A stretch of 64,000 bases of DNA from Limnobaculum parvum (GTDB lineage: Bacteria > Pseudomonadota > Gammaproteobacteria > Enterobacterales > Enterobacteriaceae): contig NZ_CP029185.2 in assembly GCF_003096015.2 (NCBI RefSeq), positions 186,001-250,000 on the forward strand. The letters are read 5' to 3'. Below, piece by piece: positions 1 to 7,989 of the stretch. The notes under the pieces are model-generated. The model was not told the origin of the DNA. It searched no databases and was given only the letters and a program-made list of their open reading frames with translations. The stretch's first letter is position 1. Every line of letters starts with the position of its first letter. Both the position numbers and the translations under genes were made by a program.

Positions 1-80
1 TGGGCAATAAAATAGACAGCAATTGCCAGCACCAGAATCAGGGCCAGTAGTGTATACAGTGATTTCCGAATAAATCTCAT
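1..80 (-). CDS. yicH: YicH, AsmA-family protein (5' end only)
   Basis: Only the first 26 codons lie in the window; the gene runs off the left edge. They encode a basic start (MRFIRKS) followed by a long hydrophobic segment, the N-terminal membrane anchor typical of AsmA-like envelope proteins. In E. coli yicH directly follows xanP on the same strand, as here, and that synteny is the main reason for the name. AsmA-family proteins are inner-membrane anchored and reach into the periplasm, with roles in envelope lipid homeostasis. The rest of the protein cannot be judged. Confidence 0.75.
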   Translation of the reverse strand, partial: MRFIRKSLYTLLALILVLAIAVYFIA

Positions 81-201
81 GGTCTGGATCCATATGACAA
101 AGTTAAGCGAGGTCTCTTTATGCCGTATTTACTCTACAATCTCAATGAAAATAGTGAGAAATATGGGTTAAGACATATTATGAATCATGCGGCTAAATAA
201 G

Positions 202-228
202 CAAAAAGCTCACCGCAGAGGTGAGCTT
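202..228 (-). terminator. Rho-independent terminator after xanP
   Basis: A perfect 9-bp stem (206-214 with 220-228, 5-nt loop) starts about 20 bases past the xanP stop. On the minus strand it is followed by a short T-run (203-207 read as T). It should separate xanP from yicH, which would then need its own promoter in the remaining 120 bases. Confidence 0.8.
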
Positions 229-248
229 AGCACAACACAGACTGTCGG

Positions 249-1658
249 TTATTTCTCGTTAGGAAACACCAGATTCAGCACAATCGCAGTGATACCACCC
301 GCAGCGATACCGGAAGAGAGCAGCGTTTTCAGCCACTCAGGTGCAAATTGTAGGATCTGCGGCTGCTGAGAAACACCAAGACCAACAGCCAGAGAAAGCG
401 CCATAATCATAACCGCTCGGCGGTTCAGCGTTTCGCGGGAAACAATACGTACCCCTGAAGCAGCAATGGTGCCAAACATCACAATGGTGGCTCCGCCTAA
501 AACCGGCTCTGGAATACTCAGTACAAAGCTACTGACAATGGGGAACAGGCCTAACAGCACCAGCATCAGGGAAACCACATAACCCACATAGCGGCTGGCA
601 ACGCCAGTCAACTGAATAACGCCGTTATTCTGACCAAAACAGGAATTAGGAAAGGTATTAAACACCGCGGACAGCATAGAGTTCAGACCATTAGCCAGCA
701 CACCGCCCTTTAGGCGCTTCATATATACAGGTCCTGCCACCGGTTGCTCTGAAACGTCAGAGGTTGCGGTAATATCGCCAATGGTTTCCAGCGAAGTGAT
801 CATAAACACTAGCATCAGAGGAATGAGCAGCGTCCAGTCAATGCCAAGACCATAGTAAAGTGGGGTTGGCACCATAATCGTGTCATTTTCTACACTGACG
901 CGTTCTGGCAACATACCCATAGACCAAGCCAACAGATAGCCAATCGCCATCGCAATCACTAGCGAAGAAACACGCAGATAGGGGTTCCGCTGGCGGTTAA
1001 GTAAAATAATTGTGGCTAATACCACGCCAGCTAACAGCAAGTTGCTGGGGGAGCCGAAAGTATTATTGGTTTCTGACATAGCACTGTAGCCACCACCGAT
1101 AGAGATCAGGCCTACCTGAATCAGCGACAGACCAATAATCATCACCACAATACCGGAAACCAGTGGTGTAATGACACGTTGAGCCAAATGAAGAATCCGC
1201 GACAGGAAAATCTCGGTGCAAGAGGCAAGCATCAGAGTACCAAACAGCGTCGCCATCATGGTCGGTACATCGGCACCGCCATTTTTCAATGCAGTTCCGC
1301 CCATAATTAATGGGGCAACGAAGTTAAAGCTGGTGCCCTGAATGGACAATAGACCTGATCCCACCGGTCCCCAAGTGCGAATTTGCAATAAAGACGCCAA
1401 ACCCGAAGCAAACAGTGACATGCTAATAATGTGCTGAGTATCTTTTGCGGGTAAGCCAAGGGCCTGACAAATCAACATCGCCGGTGTAATAACGGCAACG
1501 AACATCGCCAGCAAGTGCTGAAGTGCGGCAAACAGCGTTTGCGGCAATGGTGGGCAATCTTCAAGATGATAAATCAGTTCACTATTGGCAGCCGGTGCTG
1601 GCGTACTGATATTTTCGATATTACTGACAGCGTCGTGTGCGGGATGTAGGCTGGTCAT
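249..1658 (-). CDS. xanP: Xanthine permease XanP
   Basis: Proton-coupled xanthine importer of the NCS2 (nucleobase:cation symporter 2) family in the inner membrane. The 469-residue product is almost collinear with E. coli XanP (463 aa). It has the conserved loop QGTSFNFVAPLI, the signature around SLETIGDITATSDVSEQP, and the late NCS2 segment FPNSCFGQNNGVIQLTGVAS. The frame could open 13 codons earlier at 1697, but no Shine-Dalgarno sequence precedes that ATG and family alignment starts near MTSLHP, so 1658 is preferred. The gene follows recG on the same strand; in E. coli gltS lies between them and it is absent here. Two PurR-like boxes cover the promoter, which fits control by purine supply. 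Confidence 0.95.
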   Translation of the reverse strand: MTSLHPAHDAVSNIENISTPAPAANSELIYHLEDCPPLPQTLFAALQHLLAMFVAVITPAMLICQALGLPAKDTQHIISMSLFASGLASLLQIRTWGPVGSGLLSIQGTSFNFVAPLIMGGTALKNGGADVPTMMATLFGTLMLASCTEIFLSRILHLAQRVITPLVSGIVVMIIGLSLIQVGLISIGGGYSAMSETNNTFGSPSNLLLAGVVLATIILLNRQRNPYLRVSSLVIAMAIGYLLAWSMGMLPERVSVENDTIMVPTPLYYGLGIDWTLLIPLMLVFMITSLETIGDITATSDVSEQPVAGPVYMKRLKGGVLANGLNSMLSAVFNTFPNSCFGQNNGVIQLTGVASRYVGYVVSLMLVLLGLFPIVSSFVLSIPEPVLGGATIVMFGTIAASGVRIVSRETLNRRAVMIMALSLAVGLGVSQQPQILQFAPEWLKTLLSSGIAAGGITAIVLNLVFPNEK

Positions 1659-1713
1659 GATAAAAGTGAAGAACCTCTGAAGCTGCAAAGTGCGCATTTT
1701 AATGATTTTGAAA

Positions 1714-1745
1714 ATTATAGCAACCGTTTGCGCTATCGTTTGCCT
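1714..1745 (-). promoter_or_regulatory. xanP promoter with two overlapping PurR-like boxes
   Basis: On the minus strand a perfect TATAAT (-10 hexamer) lies at 1714-1719, about 55 bases ahead of the chosen xanP start. Two 16-bp sites, 1718-1733 and 1730-1745, each match the PurR consensus ACGCAAACGTTTGCGT at 12 of 16 positions and overlap by 4 bases. One touches the -10 element and the other fills the -35/spacer region. No good -35 hexamer is visible. PurR with hypoxanthine or guanine represses purine genes by occupying such sites, so repression of a purine importer is plausible. Confidence 0.5.
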
Positions 1746-1828
1746 GAAATTATTTAATCGTGCGTATACCTGACTGTGCGGTGCAGATTTGCTGACGTTT
1801 GGTTAGCGATGGTTTGTCTGATGGATAA

Positions 1829-3910
1829 TCAGGCGTGAGTGTATCTTGAACTTTCTGGTAGCCAGCGCTCAATCAGTGCCTGAGCGTGCTGTGGGTGTTT
1901 CTGATGGATATAGCGTGCGGTGCGCTGTACTTCTGGGATCATGCTTTGATCTCGCATCAGGTCAGCCACTTTAAACTCGGTGATACCGGTCTGGCGGGTG
2001 CCTAATAGCTCGCCAGGACCGCGGATCTCTAAGTCTTTTTGGGCAATAACGAACCCATCATTGCTGTCGCGCAACACCTGAAGACGCTTCTGAGCAGTTT
2101 TACTGAGCGGGGCTTTATACAACAGTACGCAATGAGAGGCGACGGCACCACGGCCAACGCGACCTCGCAGTTGGTGAAGCTGGGCTAAACCTAAACGTTC
2201 AGGGTTTTCAACGATCATCAGGCTGGCGTTTGGTACATCAACTCCAACTTCAATAACCGTGGTGGCAACCAGCAGTTGAACTTCACCGCGTTTGAAGGCG
2301 TCCATCATATCCTGCTTTTCTTGCGCTTTCATACGGCCATGAACTAGACCAATATTCAGCTCCGGCAGTGCTATTTTTAGCTCTTCCGTTGTCGCTTCTG
2401 CGGCCTGAGCCTCCAGCACTTCGGATTCTTCAATTAGTGTACAAACCCAGTAAGCCTGACGGCCTTCCTGCTTACAGGCATCCCTCACTCGGCTGATAAT
2501 ATCTTCTCGTCGGGAGTCAGGAATGGCGACGGTGGTGACTGGTGTACGACCCGGTGGTAGTTCATCAATGACTGAAGTATCCATATCGGCATAGGCCGTC
2601 ATTGCCAGCGTGCGGGGAATAGGGGTAGCGGTCATGACAAGCTGATGAGGGTGAAACCCTTGTTCCTCACCTTTCTCCCACAGAGCCAGCCGTTGATGTA
2701 CGCCAAAGCGGTGTTGCTCATCAATAATCACCAGTGCCAGACTGGAGAATTTCACCTGTTCTTGGAAAATTGCGTGCGTACCGACAACCATGGATACGTC
2801 ACCGGCAGCGATGGCAGTCATCTGCTGTTGACGAGCCCTACCCTTTTGCTTACCGGCCAACCAGCCCACGTTAATACCCAGCGGTTCAAACCACTGGCGG
2901 AAATTATTGGCATGTTGCTCTGCCAGCAATTCGGTTGGTGCCATCAGGGCAACCTGCTTGCCGTTTTCAATGGCAATCAGCGCAGCCAGTGCGGCAACCA
3001 GCGTTTTACCTGAACCGACATCGCCTTGTACCAGACGCATCATTGGCACCGGTTTTGCCATATCCTGTTCAATATCAGTGACTACTCGGCTTTGAGCACC
3101 GGTAGGTTTAAACGGCAGGGAAGCCAGCATTTTTGATTTTAAGCTGCCATTGTTGGTTAGTGGCCAAGCGCTATAGCTTTGGGCTCCAGCTCGTGCGGCC
3201 AACATACTCAAATTATGCGCCAGTAGTTCTTCCATAATCAGACGGCGCTGGGCAGGGTGGCGCCCTTGCTCCAGATCGGTAAGCTGAGTGTCTGGTGGTG
3301 GACGATGCAGTACGCTTAACGCATCCGGCAGGCTCATCAGATTACCACTCAGTTCCGAAGGAAGCAGTTCGCTGATAGCGCAGGTTTCCAGCAGCTTCAG
3401 TGCCTGATCCGTCAGCTTACGCAACGTTGCCTGACGTACACCTTCGGTGGTGGAGTAGACTGGTGTTAGCGTCTCTTCCAGTTGAATCGCGCCGAAATCG
3501 CCTTGAATGCTATACTCCGGGTGGATTATCTCAGCGTTATGGCTACCGCGTTTCACCTCGCCATAGGCTTTTACCCGTTTGCCGGCAGACAGGCTATTTT
3601 TCATCGCCGCATTAAAGTTAAAGAATCGCAGGGTTAGCACGCCCGTGCCATCGGTAATTTGGCAGGTTAGCATCCGGCGGCGACCAAAGGCGATATCGCT
3701 ACGGATCACTTCCCCTTCTACGGTAACGTGTAAACCGGGAAGTAAGTCACCGATAGGATAGAGTTTGGTGCGATCTTCATAGCGAAGAGGAAGATGGAAC
3801 AGCAGATCTTGAATGGTAAACAGACCAATTTTGGCCAGTTTTGCAGCCTGACTGGCACCAACCCCCGAAAGGGTATTCAGCGGTACAGCATCCAACAGGC
3901 GGCCTTTCAT
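1829..3910 (-). CDS. recG: ATP-dependent DNA helicase RecG
   Basis: Branch-migration helicase that reverses stalled replication forks and processes Holliday junctions and R-loops. Its length, 693 aa, equals that of E. coli RecG. An N-terminal wedge/OB region (residues about 1-160) precedes two helicase lobes. The Walker A motif GDVGSGKT is at 296-303, the DEQH box (Walker B) at 397-400, and later motifs include MTATPIPRT and QLRGRVGRG. The start lies 1 bp after the trmH stop, so translation is probably coupled. It is the last gene of the gmk-rpoZ-spoT-trmH-recG run, the order found in E. coli. Confidence 0.98.
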   Translation of the reverse strand: MKGRLLDAVPLNTLSGVGASQAAKLAKIGLFTIQDLLFHLPLRYEDRTKLYPIGDLLPGLHVTVEGEVIRSDIAFGRRRMLTCQITDGTGVLTLRFFNFNAAMKNSLSAGKRVKAYGEVKRGSHNAEIIHPEYSIQGDFGAIQLEETLTPVYSTTEGVRQATLRKLTDQALKLLETCAISELLPSELSGNLMSLPDALSVLHRPPPDTQLTDLEQGRHPAQRRLIMEELLAHNLSMLAARAGAQSYSAWPLTNNGSLKSKMLASLPFKPTGAQSRVVTDIEQDMAKPVPMMRLVQGDVGSGKTLVAALAALIAIENGKQVALMAPTELLAEQHANNFRQWFEPLGINVGWLAGKQKGRARQQQMTAIAAGDVSMVVGTHAIFQEQVKFSSLALVIIDEQHRFGVHQRLALWEKGEEQGFHPHQLVMTATPIPRTLAMTAYADMDTSVIDELPPGRTPVTTVAIPDSRREDIISRVRDACKQEGRQAYWVCTLIEESEVLEAQAAEATTEELKIALPELNIGLVHGRMKAQEKQDMMDAFKRGEVQLLVATTVIEVGVDVPNASLMIVENPERLGLAQLHQLRGRVGRGAVASHCVLLYKAPLSKTAQKRLQVLRDSNDGFVIAQKDLEIRGPGELLGTRQTGITEFKVADLMRDQSMIPEVQRTARYIHQKHPQHAQALIERWLPESSRYTHA

Positions 3911-3911
3911 A

Positions 3912-4619
3912 TCAGGCCTCTTGGGCTTTAGGTTTCAACGCTTGCATAGCGGTCCACCAGGCTTCATCGGCAACGATTTCACCATTGTCATCAATATGCG
4001 GGCGAGGCAGGTTTTTACGTTTGGCAACGTTAGCCAACACCGGGTAACCACCTTCAAACAGGAAACGCTGCTGTTCATGATAGCTTAGCGGACTGCCTTC
4101 TCGTTGATACATACCGGCCGCTTGGCGTTGACGTTGCGCTTCATACAAAATCAGCGCGGAGGCGACAGAAACGTTCAGCGACTGAACCATACCGATCATC
4201 GGAATAATAATATCGCTATCGGCGAGTGCCAGCGCTTCGGCGGTAATGCCGGTTTTTTCCTGACCCAACAGAATACAGGTTGGCAGGGTATAGTCGATTT
4301 CGCGGAAGTCCACCGCCTTTTCTGACAGATTAGTGGCCAGAATCTGCATCCCTTGTTGCTTCAGATGGCTGACGGCGGAATGAATATCGCGATGGGTTTT
4401 GACTTGTACCCAACTGTTGCTGCCAGCGGCGCTGGCAACCTGAGTTTTCATTCGCTCATGGGGCCAGACGGCGTGGACTTCATGCACACCAACGGCATCC
4501 GCAGTGCGGATAATGGCGGAGACATTATGAGGTTTGTGTACTTGCTCAAGACAGACGGTTAAATCAATCTGCCTGGTAGCAAGCATATGGCGGATCCGGG
4601 CGTAACGTTCGGGCGACAT
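3912..4619 (-). CDS. trmH: tRNA (guanosine-18-2'-O)-methyltransferase TrmH
   Basis: SPOUT-class methyltransferase (SpoU) that uses S-adenosylmethionine to methylate the ribose of G18 in the tRNA D-loop. The 235-aa product is slightly longer than E. coli TrmH (229 aa). The three SPOUT motifs are present: NVSAIIRTADAVG near residue 33, LGQEKTGI in the middle, and IPMIGMVQSLNVSVASALILYE near 160, which forms the deep trefoil knot and cofactor site. The gene begins 5 bp after spoT and ends 1 bp before recG, so it is part of the same transcript. Confidence 0.97.
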   Translation of the reverse strand: MSPERYARIRHMLATRQIDLTVCLEQVHKPHNVSAIIRTADAVGVHEVHAVWPHERMKTQVASAAGSNSWVQVKTHRDIHSAVSHLKQQGMQILATNLSEKAVDFREIDYTLPTCILLGQEKTGITAEALALADSDIIIPMIGMVQSLNVSVASALILYEAQRQRQAAGMYQREGSPLSYHEQQRFLFEGGYPVLANVAKRKNLPRPHIDDNGEIVADEAWWTAMQALKPKAQEA

Positions 4620-4624
4620 AGCAA

Positions 4625-6736
4625 TTAATTTCGGTTGCGGGTGACTTTAATCACATCCGGCATGATGCGAATTTTACGCATTATATTTGCCAGATGAACG
4701 CGGTTGTGAGTGGTTAAACGAATGTAAGCGATATAAACTCGACCATCCTTTTCTTCCGTATTCAGGCTTTGAATATTGGATTTTGCCGAGTTAATTTCAG
4801 CGGTCAGATTGGCCAGTACGCCTTGATGATTAAACATCTCGACTTTGATCTCAGCAATAAACTCTTGCTCATTATCTTCTGCCCACTCCACCGCCATGAA
4901 TTTTTCTGGTTCTTTCTGGTAACCGCGAATGTTACGGCAAGATTCATGGTGAATGACCAAGCCTTTACCCGGACTGACGTGGGCGATTATCGGATCACCC
5001 GGAATTGGGCGACAACATTTGGCAAAGGTCAGCAGGATACCGTCCGCGCCGCGAATGGCTAGCTTGCGGCCATTAACTGCCGGTTCATCATCGCTGTTTG
5101 AACCATCATTCAGCAGATTTTTGGCGATCATGACGCTCATCACGTTGCCTAAGCCCACTTCGGCCAGTAGATCGTCAAGGGTTGCCAGTTTCAGGCGCTT
5201 TAGTTCTCGGCTCAGGTTCTTCGGATCGATATCGGTCACTTTCCGCCCCTGACCCAGCGCATGGTTCAGCAATCTGCGCCCCAGCCCGATAGAGTCATCG
5301 CGCTTCAGGTTTTTTAGCATTTGACGGATTTTGGTGCGTGCCTTAGAGCTGACGACAAAATTTAGCCAGGCTGCATTTGGGCGCGCGCCCGGTGCAGTAA
5401 TAATTTCGACGGTTTGACCGTTATGCAGCTCTTGCGACAGAGGATAAGGTTGGCGATCGACGCGAGCGCCAACGCAGGCATGGCCGATATCGGTATGTAC
5501 CGCATAAGCGAAGTCGACGGGCGTCGCTCCCGCCTGAAGTTCTACAATGCGGCCTTTTGGCGTAAACACGTAGATTTCATCCGGGAACAAATCGGACTTC
5601 ACGCTTTCGATAAATTCAAATGAGCTACCGGCGCTTTGTTGTAGCTCTAGCAGGCTTTGCATCCAGCGCTGAGCGCGGATTTGTGCAGCAGTGCCAGACT
5701 CACCTTGCTCTTTATATGCCCAGTGAGCCGCCACCCCCATTTCTGCCATTTGGTCCATGTCTTCAGTGCGAATTTGCACTTCAACCGGCACACCGTGTGG
5801 CCCAATCAGGGAGGTGTGTAGTGATTGGTAACCGTTGGCTTTTGGAATAGCGATATAGTCTTTTACTCTGCCTGCGCGTGGTTTATACAGGCTGTGAGCC
5901 TGACCCAGTGCTCTATAGCAGGTATCGACTTCATTGACGATAATACGAAACGCGTAGATATCCATAATCGAGTGAAAACGCTGCTCTTTATGGTGCATTT
6001 TCCGATAGATGGAATAGAGGTGTTTTTCCCGACCGCTAACGCGACAGGGAATACCTGCCTCTTTCAGACGACCATCGATTTCCGACAGAATCTTTTGAAT
6101 CATCTCCTTACGGTTACCGCGAGCGGCTTTCACCACCTCTTTGAGTACACGATAACGGTTAGGGTAGAGTGCTTCAAAACCAAGCTCTTCCAGCTCGATT
6201 TTTAAGTGATGAATCCCGAGACGATGGGCCAGAGGGCTATAGATCTCGAGCGTTTCACGGGCAATGCGCCGGCGCTTGTCTGGACGCAGAGAACCAAGGG
6301 TACGCATATTATGGGTACGGTCGGCCAGTTTGATCAAAATGACGCGGATGTCTTGTACCATCGCCATGATCATTTTGCGAAAGTTTTCTGCCTGGGCTTC
6401 TTTCTTGTCGCGAAACTTCAGCTTATCCAGTTTGGATACGCCATCCACCAGTTCAGCAACGCTTTTTCCAAAGCGTTGCTCCACGTCCTGATAAGTCACG
6501 GACGTGTCTTCGATAACATCGTGTAGCAGCGCAGCTATCAGCGTTTCGTAATCCAGCCGCATGCCAACCAGAATACAGGCCACAGCAACAGGATGAGTGA
6601 TGTAAGGTTCACCACTGGAACGTGATTGCCCTTCATGGGCATCGCGAGCAACAACGTATGCCTGTTTGAGGCACTCAATTTGCTCATCCGGCAAGTATTG
6701 TTTAGCCAGTATGTTAAGGCTTTCAAACAGGTACAA
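4625..6736 (-). CDS. spoT: Bifunctional (p)ppGpp synthase/hydrolase SpoT
   Basis: RelA/SpoT-homologue enzyme that degrades (p)ppGpp and makes it weakly, setting the stringent-response level under carbon, fatty-acid and other starvation. Length is 703 aa against 702 in E. coli. The hydrolase domain carries H48, the H72-D73 pair and E76-D77, the Mn-binding HD residues. A synthetase domain follows, with the stretch KDYIAIPKANGYQSLHTSL. Then come a TGS domain (from about residue 386) and a C-terminal ACT domain (about 628-702). The intact HD motif supports active hydrolase, as expected since SpoT hydrolase is essential where RelA is present. It sits 15 bp after rpoZ. Confidence 0.98.
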   Translation of the reverse strand: MYLFESLNILAKQYLPDEQIECLKQAYVVARDAHEGQSRSSGEPYITHPVAVACILVGMRLDYETLIAALLHDVIEDTSVTYQDVEQRFGKSVAELVDGVSKLDKLKFRDKKEAQAENFRKMIMAMVQDIRVILIKLADRTHNMRTLGSLRPDKRRRIARETLEIYSPLAHRLGIHHLKIELEELGFEALYPNRYRVLKEVVKAARGNRKEMIQKILSEIDGRLKEAGIPCRVSGREKHLYSIYRKMHHKEQRFHSIMDIYAFRIIVNEVDTCYRALGQAHSLYKPRAGRVKDYIAIPKANGYQSLHTSLIGPHGVPVEVQIRTEDMDQMAEMGVAAHWAYKEQGESGTAAQIRAQRWMQSLLELQQSAGSSFEFIESVKSDLFPDEIYVFTPKGRIVELQAGATPVDFAYAVHTDIGHACVGARVDRQPYPLSQELHNGQTVEIITAPGARPNAAWLNFVVSSKARTKIRQMLKNLKRDDSIGLGRRLLNHALGQGRKVTDIDPKNLSRELKRLKLATLDDLLAEVGLGNVMSVMIAKNLLNDGSNSDDEPAVNGRKLAIRGADGILLTFAKCCRPIPGDPIIAHVSPGKGLVIHHESCRNIRGYQKEPEKFMAVEWAEDNEQEFIAEIKVEMFNHQGVLANLTAEINSAKSNIQSLNTEEKDGRVYIAYIRLTTHNRVHLANIMRKIRIMPDVIKVTRNRN

Positions 6737-6751
6737 AATAGGTAGCCCTGA

Positions 6752-7027
6752 TTAACGACGGCCTTCAGCAATCGCGGTGACAGCGTGCATTTCTGCGGCA
6801 TCTTGCTCTTGCTGTTCTTGACGAGCGTGAGAATCCAGAATCTGAGCATTGATCAGACCTTCTTCGATTTCACGCAGTGCGATAACGGTATATTTGTCGT
6901 TTTCTTCTGGAACCAGAGAGTCTTTACCCTGAGTCTGAAGTTGACGAGCCCGACGAGCCGCGACCAAAACTAGGTCAAAGCGGTTACCAATTTTTTCAAC
7001 AGCGTCTTGTACGGTTACGCGTGCCAT
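6752..7027 (-). CDS. rpoZ: RNA polymerase omega subunit
   Basis: Small subunit of RNA polymerase that aids beta-prime folding and forms part of ppGpp binding site 1. The 91-residue product matches the E. coli size and has the conserved N-terminal half (VTVQDAVEKIGNRFDLVLVA). It lies 54 bp downstream of gmk and 15 bp upstream of spoT, the conserved arrangement that links omega with the ppGpp enzyme. Nothing unusual is seen. Confidence 0.98.
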   Translation of the reverse strand: MARVTVQDAVEKIGNRFDLVLVAARRARQLQTQGKDSLVPEENDKYTVIALREIEEGLINAQILDSHARQEQQEQDAAEMHAVTAIAEGRR

Positions 7028-7081
7028 AAGTGTGTAGCTCCACAGATAAAGAAAGGACTGGGCATAATACTGAAACCTGCT

Positions 7082-7705
7082 TCAGTCTGCCAATAATTTG
7101 CTGATTAATGCTTCATTTCGCATTTTTTGGCGGTCTAAACGCAAACGTTCAGTACGAATGATTGCTTTTAAGTCGTGTAATGCCAAATCAAAGTCATCAT
7201 TAACGATCAGATAATCATATTCATCATAGTGAGAAATTTCTTGTACTGCTTTATTCATGCGGTTAGCAATAATTTCATCACTATCTTGTCCACGCCCCTG
7301 AAGGCGACGAACTAATTCATCTTTCGATGGTGGTAAGATAAAAATGCTGCGGCTTTGCGGCATTTTTTCCCGAATCTGGCGTGCTCCTTGCCAGTCAATA
7401 TCGAGAAAAACGTCAATTCCCTGAGAGAGAACGCGTTCAATCATTGGTCGGGATGTACCGTAATAGTTACCAAAAACTTCGGCGTACTCTAAAAAAGCCT
7501 CTTCTGCGATTAAACGTTGAAACTCATCAACAGAGACGTAATAGTAGTGCTCACCTTCCGCTTCACTAGGGCGTTTATCTCTGGTGGTATGAGAGATAGA
7601 CACTTGCATATCGTAAGTCGGTTGTGTTTTTAACAGTGCCTGAATAAGGCTGGATTTTCCTGCACCGCTGGGTGCCGAAATAATATAAAGCGTACCTTTA
7701 GCCAT
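7082..7705 (-). CDS. gmk: Guanylate kinase
   Basis: Catalyses ATP-dependent phosphorylation of GMP to GDP, essential for guanine nucleotide synthesis. The 207-aa product equals E. coli Gmk. The P-loop APSGAGKS is at residues 11-18 and the GMP-binding segment (SHTTRDKRPSE) follows. An in-frame ATG 16 codons upstream (7753) would add residues not found in the family, so MAKGTLYIISAPSG was taken as the start although its Shine-Dalgarno sequence is weak. It is first in the gmk-rpoZ-spoT-trmH-recG run and divergent from ligB across 284 bp. Confidence 0.96.
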   Translation of the reverse strand: MAKGTLYIISAPSGAGKSSLIQALLKTQPTYDMQVSISHTTRDKRPSEAEGEHYYYVSVDEFQRLIAEEAFLEYAEVFGNYYGTSRPMIERVLSQGIDVFLDIDWQGARQIREKMPQSRSIFILPPSKDELVRRLQGRGQDSDEIIANRMNKAVQEISHYDEYDYLIVNDDFDLALHDLKAIIRTERLRLDRQKMRNEALISKLLAD

Positions 7706-7989
7706 TATGATGTCTGTTTGCTGTTGTTGAATTATCAGAAAAGAAGAGTGCAAAATCCTTGTTAGTATACACCCCTGCCGTCTGGCTTACATCCTTGTCA
7801 CACCATAACGGATCAATTTTATTTATTGTTGGGCTGATTCAATGTATTTCGAGCCTTCTCACAAAATAATTATCCGTTGCAGCAAAAATAAATCCTTTTC
7901 TCGCGTCTGCTTCCAGAGTGCGCGTTTTGCGCTGTTTTTGACTTCCGTTTCCCATTGAAATAAGGCCTCTTGCATAAAGGGAGAACGAG

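Noticed and set aside
6538..6849. 103-codon minus-strand frame overlapping rpoZ and spoT
   Set aside because: Out-of-frame shadow of two well-identified genes.
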